A stretch of 16,348 nt of DNA from DASZCR01 sp035942915. GTDB taxonomy: Bacteria > Acidobacteriota > Blastocatellia > Pyrinomonadales > Pyrinomonadaceae. Positions 6,797 through 13,424 of this stretch are shown piece after piece. The stretch spans positions 1 to 16,348 of the forward strand of contig DASZCR010000170.1 of the NCBI GenBank assembly GCA_035942915.1, read 5' to 3'. Below the pieces are notes generated by a model. That model saw only the letters and a program-made list of their open reading frames with translations. It was not told the origin of the DNA and searched no databases. A program made the position numbers and the translations under genes. Numbering within the stretch: the stretch's first letter is position 1; every line of letters begins with the position of its first letter.

Positions 6797-6915
6797 TAAG
6801 TGATGGGTGATAAGTGATGGGTGATAAGTGATAGGTGATAGGTGATAAGACGAAGACAAGATTTATCCTATCACCCATCACCTATCACCCATCACACTCT
6901 TCCTATCACCTATCA
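6787..6915 (+). repeat. Inverted array of heptanucleotide repeats (TGATRRG)
   Basis: Nine contiguous heptamers (TGATAGG, TGATAAG or TGATGGG) occupy 6787-6849. After a 17-nt spacer, seven heptamer positions in the opposite orientation occupy 6867-6915: six CCTATCA or CCCATCA units plus one degenerate unit, CACTCTT at 6895-6901, that keeps the 7-nt phase. The two arms can pair into a long imperfect hairpin with the spacer as loop. It is followed by a pyrimidine-rich stretch and could act as a terminator or mRNA stabiliser for the DinB-like gene. The pattern resembles the short tandemly repeated repetitive (STRR) sequences known from cyanobacteria. The first units lie inside the DinB-like coding sequence. 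Confidence 0.9.
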
Positions 6916-6941
6916 CCGTCTTTCAACTGCAAAATTTCCCT

Positions 6942-6970
6942 TTTCAATCTCCGCCGGTTCGTGCTAAATA
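6942..6970 (+). promoter_or_regulatory. Candidate sigma-70-type promoter for ferredoxin
   Basis: TTTCAA (6942-6947) and TAAATA (6965-6970) are separated by 17 bp, an acceptable -35/-10 pair. It lies between the heptamer hairpin and the ferredoxin gene, about 90 nt before its start. The match is moderate and consensus rules for this lineage are uncertain. Confidence 0.35.
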
Positions 6971-7059
6971 CGCATGGAAGCTAGCTCGTTCGGGAGAGCC
7001 GGCGCGGAAGCCGCCCGCCATCGCCGTCATCTAATATTTTCGAGGAGGCAAGTTTATCA

Positions 7060-7335
7060 ATGACCTATACCGTCGCCGAGCCCTGCGTCGGCTGTCGTTA
7101 CACGGACTGTGCGCTCGTCTGCCCCGTCGAGGCTTTTCACCTCGACGATACGATGCTCGTCATCAACCCCGAAACCTGCATTGACTGTGACGCGTGCGTG
7201 CCAGAGTGTCCGGTCGAGGCCATCTTCCCCGAAGACAAAGTTCCGGAGGAGTGGGCGCACTACACGGCTATCAACGCCGAGAAGGCGCTGAGCGGTCTGC
7301 CCGTCATCAGCGAAAAACTGGAAGCACTCTGCTAA
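7060..7335 (+). CDS. fdxA: 7Fe-type (3Fe-4S/4Fe-4S) ferredoxin
   Basis: A 91-aa soluble electron carrier. The first cysteine cluster is C9-x2-C12-x4-C17-x3-C21-P and the second C40-x2-C43-x2-C46-x3-C50-P. This matches Azotobacter FdI-like 7Fe ferredoxins, in which the first, third and last cysteines bind the 3Fe-4S centre and the rest the 4Fe-4S centre. The following EAIFPEDKVPEEW segment and C-terminal ITEK-like tail (VISEKLE) are also typical of FdxA. The protein is slightly shorter than FdI because it lacks the long C-terminal extension. The start is secure: GAGGAGG lies 11 nt before the ATG. No redox partner is encoded nearby, so it probably serves general metabolism. The symbol reflects family resemblance. 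Confidence 0.93.
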   Translation: MTYTVAEPCVGCRYTDCALVCPVEAFHLDDTMLVINPETCIDCDACVPECPVEAIFPEDKVPEEWAHYTAINAEKALSGLPVISEKLEALC

Positions 7336-7441
7336 ACAGGCAGACGGCCTCTCACGGACGCGCAAAACTCGGCTCGCTCGCAGGCGGGTCGGCTTTGCGC
7401 GTCGTCATCTTTTGGCCGACGGCCGAAGAGAGTTATCAAGC

Positions 7442-7750
7442 ATGAAGAGACGCACGAAGCGTTGGATGGGCGCGCTGGCGCTGGCCGCTGGCGCGGTCGG
7501 CACGACACTTCTATTGCGACGCGGAAAAACCGTGCAAGAGAAGAAGACGGCTCTCGACCACTTCACGCGGGCGACGCCCGACCGTTGGGCGCGACCCGGC
7601 ATGAGCGTCACCTTCCGCGCCGAACTGATGCCGGGTCGCAGCCGCTCCGAGCGCACCTTCCGCGTGACAGAGCTTTTGCCGAGCGGGCGCGTCACGCTCG
7701 AAGGCTTCGCCGGTGAGCACACGGAGACGGAGTTCGAGTCAACTCGTTAG
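7442..7750 (+). CDS. Hypothetical protein with N-terminal hydrophobic segment
   Basis: A 102-aa protein starting MKRRTKRWMGALALAAGAVG. A basic N-terminus and hydrophobic residues at about 8-25 suggest either a single membrane anchor or an uncleaved signal; RRGK right after the helix favours a short anchor. The remainder (about 45-100) alternates hydrophobic and charged residues, suggesting a small beta-rich domain (MSVTFRAELMPG..., RVTLEGFAGEHTETEFE). No family was recognised. A weak purine-rich AGAGAG precedes the ATG. An in-frame TTG at 7412 would add 10 residues and is less likely. It ends 20 bp before the next gene and lies about 106 bp after the ferredoxin. Confidence 0.65.
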   Translation: MKRRTKRWMGALALAAGAVGTTLLLRRGKTVQEKKTALDHFTRATPDRWARPGMSVTFRAELMPGRSRSERTFRVTELLPSGRVTLEGFAGEHTETEFESTR

Positions 7751-7770
7751 AGAGGAGCGACGTGTGAGCT

Positions 7771-8577
7771 ATGAGAATCGGTGGACATTTCGAGTTTCCG
7801 ACAAACTACAGCAAGCATTTTGCGTCGTGGGCTATTCTGTCCATGCTGGCCTCCATCCTACTACTCGCCGGGGGCTTCCTCTTAGTTCAAATCATCGCGC
7901 CCGGAAAGCTTGAGTGGGATGGCAAAATCGGAATCACTCTCTTCACGACCGTCCCCCTCTTCGTCCTGACAATCCTCCAACTAGCCCGCACGCAGCAGAT
8001 TCAAAGAGCCGGGTACATCAAAGATTTTCTCGCCGAGTTTCGCCGGAACGACAAGCTTTACGATGCCTATTATGATTTGATATATAGTTACCGCGACGAA
8101 TTGTGGGAAGATGTCAAGAAGACCGCCGAGCAGCTAAGTTCGAAGCCCTCACTCGCCCAGAGACCCTGGTTTCCGGAGTTCGCCGATTTAAACGGCGAGA
8201 GACAAAGAGGGAGTCGCCTCTATCACCCTGCTTACTTCCAGTTCAGTCTTGAGGAATCAAGGCTCGACGGCGTCTTCGATTATTTCAACTCGTTAGGATT
8301 CTATTTATACGAGGGGCTGATCAGAATGGAGGATGTCGTCAGCACGCTCGGCGACTACATCGAAGTCCTTTCCAGACGACAGGTTGTGCAGTATTATTTG
8401 GCGGCTTTGGAGAATGGCCCTGAACTAGACGAGAGGATTTCAAAGGGAGCCCGGAAGCCTTATCAACATCTCCAATATCTGATTGAGAGGTTCAGAAACT
8501 TCAATAAACAGGCCTACAATGCGAAAAAGGTCGCCGAACTGAAAGAGGAGATTAGACAACTGCAACAGGGACACTGA
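7771..8577 (+). CDS. Two-TM membrane protein of unknown function (possibly acquired)
   Basis: A 268-aa protein beginning MRIGGHFEFPTNYSKHFA. Two hydrophobic helices lie at about 19-43 and 52-70. A long soluble, Tyr/Phe/Leu-rich helical region follows (AEFRRNDKLYDAYYDLIY..., FDYFNSLGFYLYEGLI) and a Lys/Glu/Gln coiled-coil end. The layout resembles DUF4760-type proteins, but I cannot confirm this. A GGAG lies about 12 nt before the ATG. Codon use is softer than in the neighbours (TTA, ATA and TAT codons near 8060-8095 and 8290-8310), which suggests a different history or recent transfer. No partner gene next to it explains its role. Confidence 0.75.
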   Translation: MRIGGHFEFPTNYSKHFASWAILSMLASILLLAGGFLLVQIIAPGKLEWDGKIGITLFTTVPLFVLTILQLARTQQIQRAGYIKDFLAEFRRNDKLYDAYYDLIYSYRDELWEDVKKTAEQLSSKPSLAQRPWFPEFADLNGERQRGSRLYHPAYFQFSLEESRLDGVFDYFNSLGFYLYEGLIRMEDVVSTLGDYIEVLSRRQVVQYYLAALENGPELDERISKGARKPYQHLQYLIERFRNFNKQAYNAKKVAELKEEIRQLQQGH

Positions 8578-8611
8578 AGTCCGCCCATCCAATATGGAGT
8601 AGAAGCATCCC

Positions 8612-8956
8612 ATGATGAATACCATCCCCCAGACAGTAAATGAATTGGCCGCGCAAATTCTGGCCTCACAGTCCAACGTGCCGATGAGTCCGGCCGAAAG
8701 GGACGAGTCCGGCAACATCAACCTGTGCCTCGCGGCGGCGGTGGCGAAGGCCGGGCTGGAACTGCACATCTCGGAGGCGCGCGCGCGCGAGTTCGCTGAG
8801 GAGTTGGAAAAGACGCGTTCAAAGGAAATCATCGAGCGCGCTTTCGTCCAACTCGGTTGGAGCGTCGATGCCTGTCGGACGCGCATCGCGCTCAACGACC
8901 GGACACACCGCGCCGTCCGCAAGAGGCGCCTCATCAGTTACCTCTTGGAACACTAA
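8612..8956 (+). CDS. Hypothetical soluble helical protein
   Basis: A 114-aa protein beginning MMNTIPQTVNELAAQILASQ; the second ATG at 8615 is an equally possible start. It is predicted mostly helical, with central AAAVAKAGLELHISEARAREFAEELEKTRS and a basic C-terminus (RAVRKRRLISYLLEH). No known domain, signal or membrane segment was recognised. A GGAG lies about 12 nt upstream. It follows the two-TM protein by 34 bp, so the two may be cotranscribed, but its codon use returns to the GC-rich norm of the window. Confidence 0.65.
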   Translation: MMNTIPQTVNELAAQILASQSNVPMSPAERDESGNINLCLAAAVAKAGLELHISEARAREFAEELEKTRSKEIIERAFVQLGWSVDACRTRIALNDRTHRAVRKRRLISYLLEH

Positions 8957-9177
8957 ACGCTGCCCTCTCCGCGCCCATCCTTACACTGAAAATCGGCGCG
9001 GCAACTTCATTACGGCGCTCACGATATCGCGCGGTCTAGGACCGGTCTTCCGCCTTCGTTAATTTCACTCCTCGCATGGCCTCGCCAGACCGCTCCGTCC
9101 GAACTCGCTCACTATCTCCGATGAGATTTTCGGCCTGCTCTTGGCGGAGCGTCCGGCAGAGCACCGGATGAGGAGCC
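8957..9177. other. Intergenic region upstream of permease
   Basis: This 221-bp region shows no coding frame of merit and no clear promoter hexamers or terminator hairpin. Its last 15 bases contain the permease ribosome binding site. Confidence 0.4.
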
Positions 9178-10662
9178 ATGACGATGGACAATGACCAAGA
9201 GACAGGAGACCGTAGCGTCCAGAATCAGCAGATGACGGAGGCGCAGAGCCGTAGCCTCAAGAAAAAGCTGCGCCTCAGAGACCTCGTCTTAGCCCAAATC
9301 CTCTTCATCCTCTCGCCAACATGGATTGGCGCGGCCGCGTTGCAAGGCAGCCAGCATCACATGTTTTACTGGTTGTTGACGATGCCACTCTTCTTCCTGC
9401 CGCTCGTGCTTGTCGTTACTTACCTGATGCGGCAGGTGCCTTTAGAGGGAGGCCTCTACCAGTGGGCGAAGTTCGGCTTCAACGACAAGGTCGGCTTTAT
9501 GGTGGCGTGGAACCTGTGGTTGTACGTCATCCTGTACTTGGCGCAACTCGGCTTGATTGCGAGCGCGTACTGCAAGTCCATTTTCAAGAATGCCGATTGG
9601 TGGGCGAGTGCCTGGTTTCCTCCGGTCACAGCCTGCGTCATTATCCTCTTGCTGGTCGTGTGCTCGACGTTCGGATTCGGACTCGGCAACTGGATTCACA
9701 ACACCGGCAGCATTATCACGATGATAGCCTTCGCGGCCGTGATAGCCGTGCCCATTGTGGCGTGGATGGGAGGCACGCTCAGTTCTTATCATCCGTTCGA
9801 GATGAGTGTGCCCGATGGGCTGTCGAAGGAAAATATCAACATCTTTACGAGAATGGCGGCGGGCGGGCTGGCCGGGCTAGAGTACGTCGCCATCTTCGCA
9901 GGCGAGTGCAGTAATGCGCGTCCGGAACGTGACCTCCGGCGCTCGGTCTTCATCTCGGCTCCTGTGCTGGTTGTGCTCTACATCTTGGGAACCAGTTCGG
10001 TGTTGGCCTTTGGCTTAAATCGAGAGACTCTGGAACTGGCCGCGCCGATACCGCAGGTCTTGGCTCTCGGACTTGAGCCATACGGGACAGCCGCATTCTA
10101 TCTCGGCTCGACTATCAGTTTGTGTTTACTGTGGACATTTCTTGCCTATGGAAATTTGGCCTTGAGCGCAAATTCGAGGCTTTTCATGGTGGCCGGATGG
10201 GACCATCTACTACCGGGCTGGTTCGCTAAAAAGCACGAGAAATATAAAACTCCGGTCAACTCCATTCTCCTTGCAGGCGCGGTCTCCATCTTATTGGCCT
10301 TAGCCTTCACACTGCTCAACGCGCTCCTCAATCAAGAGAGTTGGGGCGCGGTCTATCAGATTTTATCTTCCATCGGCGGAGTCTTCTTCTCGCTGGCATA
10401 TTTAGTCCTGTTCGCCATCCCCATCGTCGGCTTGAAGAACCAGGGCGCGCGGCCGAGCCTCTGGCTTAAACTCGCTGCGGCCACAGGCTTCGTCGTCACG
10501 CTCCTCTACATCGTCTTTCAGATTTACCCTATCATTGACGACGTGAAAAACCTCTCGGCATACGCGGTGCAAATCTCCTTGACGACGATTCTCGCCAACT
10601 TCGTCGGACTCTTGATACTGTATTTCGGCGAGAAGCGTCGGCGTCGCGCCGTCGTCGCTTAG
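9178..10662 (+). CDS. APC-superfamily amino-acid permease
   Basis: A 494-aa inner-membrane transporter with about 12 hydrophobic helices after a ~30-residue soluble N-terminus, the usual size and layout of APC-family amino-acid/polyamine/cation permeases. Family motifs include PLEGGLYQW near 88-96 in the TM2-3 region and LEYVAIFAGECSNARPERDL near 234-253, matching the conserved FAGE...P.RD segment before the TM6/7 loop. TM1 carries a serine-proline (ILSPTWIG) instead of the common glycine-rich GSG unwound region, so substrate cannot be predicted. GAGGAG 5 nt before the ATG at 9178 supports that start. An in-frame ATG follows at 9184. The 221-bp upstream gap suggests its own promoter. Confidence 0.88.
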   Translation: MTMDNDQETGDRSVQNQQMTEAQSRSLKKKLRLRDLVLAQILFILSPTWIGAAALQGSQHHMFYWLLTMPLFFLPLVLVVTYLMRQVPLEGGLYQWAKFGFNDKVGFMVAWNLWLYVILYLAQLGLIASAYCKSIFKNADWWASAWFPPVTACVIILLLVVCSTFGFGLGNWIHNTGSIITMIAFAAVIAVPIVAWMGGTLSSYHPFEMSVPDGLSKENINIFTRMAAGGLAGLEYVAIFAGECSNARPERDLRRSVFISAPVLVVLYILGTSSVLAFGLNRETLELAAPIPQVLALGLEPYGTAAFYLGSTISLCLLWTFLAYGNLALSANSRLFMVAGWDHLLPGWFAKKHEKYKTPVNSILLAGAVSILLALAFTLLNALLNQESWGAVYQILSSIGGVFFSLAYLVLFAIPIVGLKNQGARPSLWLKLAAATGFVVTLLYIVFQIYPIIDDVKNLSAYAVQISLTTILANFVGLLILYFGEKRRRRAVVA

Positions 10663-10711
10663 CGCGTGCGCCGGACTCTGACACTCAGCAGGTAAGCGAC
10701 GGGACAGGTGA

Positions 10712-11059
10712 ATGATGGCTCAGGACAGGTTGGCGGCACTCGAAGCGATGGCGGAAGCGCAGCCCGGCGAGGCGCTCGTCTGGTACGGGCTGGCGAACGA
10801 ATACACGAAGCTCGCGCGTTGGGAGGAGGCTGCCACCGCGTTGCGACGCCTGCTGAAGATTGACCCCAACTACACGTCCGCCTACCAGATGCTCGGCAGT
10901 GCGCTCATCAATCTCGGCGAGCGCGAGGAAGCGCGGAGCGTCTGGACGGAGGGCGTCGCCGTCGCCACGCGCACGGGGGCGTGGAAGGCGCGACAGCACT
11001 TGGAGGGATTGCTGGCCGGGAGTCGGACGGCGGACGAAAGCGGCCTCTGTGCGGAGTGA
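10712..11059 (+). CDS. TPR-repeat protein
   Basis: A 115-aa soluble protein made largely of tetratricopeptide repeats, which form helical hairpins for protein-protein contact. The repeat region runs from about 18 to 90. EALVWYGLANEYTKLARWEEA and ALRRLLKIDPNYTSAYQMLG show the canonical spacing (W/L-G-Y-A-x-A-P), and SALINLGEREEARSVWTEG forms the next hairpin. There is no signal peptide or TM segment. AGGTGA directly precedes ATGATG, so the second ATG at 10715 is the better-spaced start. It follows the permease by 49 bp and ends just before a terminator. Its binding partner is unknown. Confidence 0.82.
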   Translation: MMAQDRLAALEAMAEAQPGEALVWYGLANEYTKLARWEEAATALRRLLKIDPNYTSAYQMLGSALINLGEREEARSVWTEGVAVATRTGAWKARQHLEGLLAGSRTADESGLCAE

Positions 11060-11075
11060 GAGAAAGAGAGCTTTT

Positions 11076-11124
11076 AACTTAGCGGCTTGGCGTGAGATTG
11101 AGTTTCATGTCAAGCCGCTAAGTT
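11076..11124. terminator. Bidirectional terminator between convergent genes
   Basis: A perfect 14-bp inverted repeat (arms 11076-11089 and 11111-11124) surrounds a 21-nt loop, with TTTT just before the left arm and TTT overlapping the end of the right arm. It lies between the convergent TPR gene (stop 11059) and phosphodiesterase gene (stop codon 11124-11126), which fits termination in both directions. The right arm's last base touches the phosphodiesterase stop codon. The loop is longer than in ideal terminators. Confidence 0.7.
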
Positions 11125-11900
11125 TATAGAGTGTAGTCGCGTCCCGGTTCCATCACGCGCAGGCGCGGGATGTTGAGTGCGTTGAGTTCTGCGATGAGCC
11201 GTTCGCGGTATGCGGGCTTGAGGTGCATGACGAGAATTTCGACGCCGTCGTGTCTGAGCTTGAGCAACTCCTCGCCGAGCAGCGCAGGCGTCAGATGGCG
11301 CGAGACTTCGGCCAGTTCGTGCAACTCGTTCGGGAAAGAAGCTTCGATGAGCAAGGCGTCAAGGCGCGGCGCAGCGTTGACCATCTTCCAGAACTCTTCC
11401 GTCCGGTAAGTGTCGCCGCTGAAGGCGACCGTCGTCTCGCCGTCCGACAAGAGCATCCCGACTGTCGGGACGATGTGATTGACGGCGACAGCCTCGACGC
11501 GCAGATGTGCGACGCGAAACTCCTCCCTCGTGCTGAAGGGCACGAACTCCATGACGCGCGTGTGGCGATTGCTGAACTTGTGAAAGGGCGGATAGACCGT
11601 GCCGTTGAAAACGTCGCGCACGAGCAGTTCGATAACCTCCTGCGTGGCGTGGATGCGTACACTCTCGCGCAACGAACCGAAGAGGTCGTCGATGAAGATG
11701 GGCAGCGTCGCGATGTGGTCTATGTGCGGGTGCGTCACAATCACGTCGCGGACGCTCTCACGTTGCGCGTCCGAAAGGGCGAGCGCGATGCTCCCGGCGT
11801 CGAGACAGACGCGCTCGTCGATGAGGAAGCAGCTCAGGCGTTGTTCAGGCCTGGCGCGTCCACGTTCGTCGAAGGTGCTCGGTAGGAGTTGGATTTTCAC
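11124..11900 (-). CDS. MBL-fold class II cyclic-nucleotide phosphodiesterase-like protein
   Basis: About 258 aa from a GTG at 11900. The metal-binding motif HPHIDH (57-62) plus H142, D163 in FSGDT and H226 in VMHLKP give the complete two-metal site of metallo-beta-lactamase hydrolases. The surroundings (THPHIDHIATLPIFIDDLFG, then FSGDTYRTEEFW, IEASFPNELHELAEVSRHLT) resemble class II 3',5'-cyclic-nucleotide phosphodiesterases (PF02112) rather than RNase Z or lactonases, so cAMP/cGMP hydrolysis is the best guess. The GTG is chosen because VKIQLLPSTFD is where homology-like sequence begins; residues further upstream are the neighbouring gene out of frame. It has no good ribosome binding site. 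It starts 25 bp after the PrsW-like gene's stop, so the two probably share a transcript and may be translationally linked. Confidence 0.8.
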   Translation of the reverse strand: MKIQLLPSTFDERGRARPEQRLSCFLIDERVCLDAGSIALALSDAQRESVRDVIVTHPHIDHIATLPIFIDDLFGSLRESVRIHATQEVIELLVRDVFNGTVYPPFHKFSNRHTRVMEFVPFSTREEFRVAHLRVEAVAVNHIVPTVGMLLSDGETTVAFSGDTYRTEEFWKMVNAAPRLDALLIEASFPNELHELAEVSRHLTPALLGEELLKLRHDGVEILVMHLKPAYRERLIAELNALNIPRLRVMEPGRDYTL

Positions 11901-11925
11901 TTGAAAGTTTTCGTCAAGCCGCTGC

Positions 11926-13137
11926 TCACGTGGAAAATTTCGCGGACGAACGCGTGTCTTCCTCTGCGAGGCGCGAGCGCAACTCGCCGAGTTGTCGCCG
12001 GTAGAAGGCATCGCGTTCATGCTCCGTCCCATCGCGTGCGACGTAGCCGCGCACGACGCGGTTGCGATGGAAGGCCAACTCGCTGGCCGTGCCGTGAAAT
12101 TGCATGCGCGCCCTCCACGCGCTGAAGCCGCCGCGCGTGAGCGCCTCAAACGACGCCGCCATCCGCCCGCGCACCGTGCAGACACGTTCATACTCCTCTT
12201 GCGTCAACAGTCCGCAGGCGACCTCCGCGTGCAGGTGCTCGCGCAGCACGCGCCCCTCGCGCCGGAGCGCGAAGAAGACCGTCAGCAGTACGCCGATGAA
12301 GATGGGAACCATCACGGCGAAATACATCAGCAGTGCGAGCAGCGCGTTGTCGCTCCGCTGGCTCAGATAGAGCGACGTGTTCCAACTGCTGTGGAGAACG
12401 ATGGCGAGCAGGAGGCCGACGAGCGGCATCAGGTAACGGACGGGGCGGCGCGCCGTCTGGCTGGCGATGCCCAATCCGATGCCCGTCATGCTCGTAAAAA
12501 GCGGGTGCGCGAAGGGCGCGAACATGCCGCGCACGACGAAGGTGCCGACGGCTCGTCCGCCTGCCACAGCGTCGGCGTAATATTTGACGTTCTCGGTCAT
12601 CGCAAAACCGAGACCGACCATCGCTGCATAGACGATGCCGTCGATGATGCCGTCAAACTCGTCGCGCTTCCAGAAGAAGAGCAGAAAGAGCGCGAGCGCC
12701 TTGAACGTCTCTTCGACGATGGGCGCGGAGACAGAGAGGCCGTAGAAACTGGCGGCCTCGCGTCCGAACGTCGCGCCGACGACGCGCACGCCGAACGAGT
12801 TGATGATGAGCGCGAAGAAGACTGCGACGAGCGCGCCCCACAGGAAGGCGACGGCGAGCGTCCACGCAGGCTCGGCTTCGTAGCGGTCTATCCAGAGCGC
12901 CAGCATGACGTAGACCGGCACGGGCAGCGCGGCCACAACAAGCCCCGTGAGAAAGGGGACAAGCCCCGTCTCGTAGCCGATGATGGAGAGCGTGATGAGT
13001 CCTAAGAGCAATGCAAGGAGGACGGCCGTGATTGCCGTCACGACGCGCAGCGCGCCCATCCGGGGGCGACGACGCGCGTGCGTCGGGCGCTGGCCTGTTG
13101 TCGAAGCATGATGAGGGTGTCCGGTAAAGTCGTCCAT
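11926..13137 (-). CDS. PrsW-family intramembrane metalloprotease
   Basis: A 403-aa polytopic membrane protein with all PrsW motifs: EETFK (142-146, the EExxK site), TENV with E182, HPLF (H211) and HSSWN (H249). These supply the glutamate and histidine residues proposed to bind the catalytic metal. About eight TM helices lie between 28 and 292. A soluble C-terminal tail of about 110 residues (RREGRVLREHLHAEV... to the end), Arg/Glu-rich and ending SSAKFST, is longer than in Bacillus PrsW. PrsW cleaves an anti-sigma factor in Bacillus; most homologues have no known substrate, and no anti-sigma gene is visible here. The ATG at 13137 has no clear ribosome binding site, and M27 (MGALRVV) is an alternative. 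It heads an operon with the phosphodiesterase-like gene. Confidence 0.92.
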   Translation of the reverse strand: MDDFTGHPHHASTTGQRPTHARRRPRMGALRVVTAITAVLLALLLGLITLSIIGYETGLVPFLTGLVVAALPVPVYVMLALWIDRYEAEPAWTLAVAFLWGALVAVFFALIINSFGVRVVGATFGREAASFYGLSVSAPIVEETFKALALFLLFFWKRDEFDGIIDGIVYAAMVGLGFAMTENVKYYADAVAGGRAVGTFVVRGMFAPFAHPLFTSMTGIGLGIASQTARRPVRYLMPLVGLLLAIVLHSSWNTSLYLSQRSDNALLALLMYFAVMVPIFIGVLLTVFFALRREGRVLREHLHAEVACGLLTQEEYERVCTVRGRMAASFEALTRGGFSAWRARMQFHGTASELAFHRNRVVRGYVARDGTEHERDAFYRRQLGELRSRLAEEDTRSSAKFST

Positions 13138-13424
13138 AGAAGTTCGGGGCGGCGTGCCTTCAGGCGAGGGCAGGTGGCTGTGTTGCGTGCGGCGTGTCGC
13201 TCATCGCTTGTTGCGAGTGCTGCTACTGCTGGCGCGACCTGTGAAGGCGTCGAACGGGGCTCTTCGGCGAACGACTTTGACTGAAAAACCGGCCAAGTAT
13301 AGCCGCATCTCAGGACGACTTCCAGCCCTATTTTAGCGCGCCTGCGAGTCGTCGAAACAGTCGCGCGACGAGCCGTCAAGTGCCCGCCTGTCAGTGTTGA
13401 CAGACGCGGCTGAAAAGGACGACT
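13138..13424. promoter_or_regulatory. Divergent intergenic region between PrsW-like and two-TM genes
   Basis: This 287-bp region must carry the promoters of both divergent genes. On the plus strand, TTGACT (13277-13282) and TATAGC (13298-13303) are 15 bp apart, shorter than ideal. The same place gives TATACT on the minus strand (13301-13296) without a good -35. A perfect 6-bp inverted repeat CTGTCA-gtgt-TGACAG (13388-13403) lies 21 bp before the plus-strand ATG and could be an operator. No gene was seen; frames covering it are Arg/Ala-rich shadows. Confidence 0.35.

Noticed and set aside
6787..6915. CRISPR array
   Set aside because: The repeats are 7 nt, contiguous without spacers and arranged as inverted arms; no cas gene is present.
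11992..13005. 337-codon plus-strand frame
   Set aside because: It is antisense to the PrsW-like protease, and its Arg/Asp/Glu-rich product is typical of a shadow of hydrophobic coding sequence.
13397..13424. TTGACA as a -35 box for the 397-aa protein gene
   Set aside because: A -10 at normal spacing would fall on the start codon, putting transcription start inside the gene and leaving out the Shine-Dalgarno.
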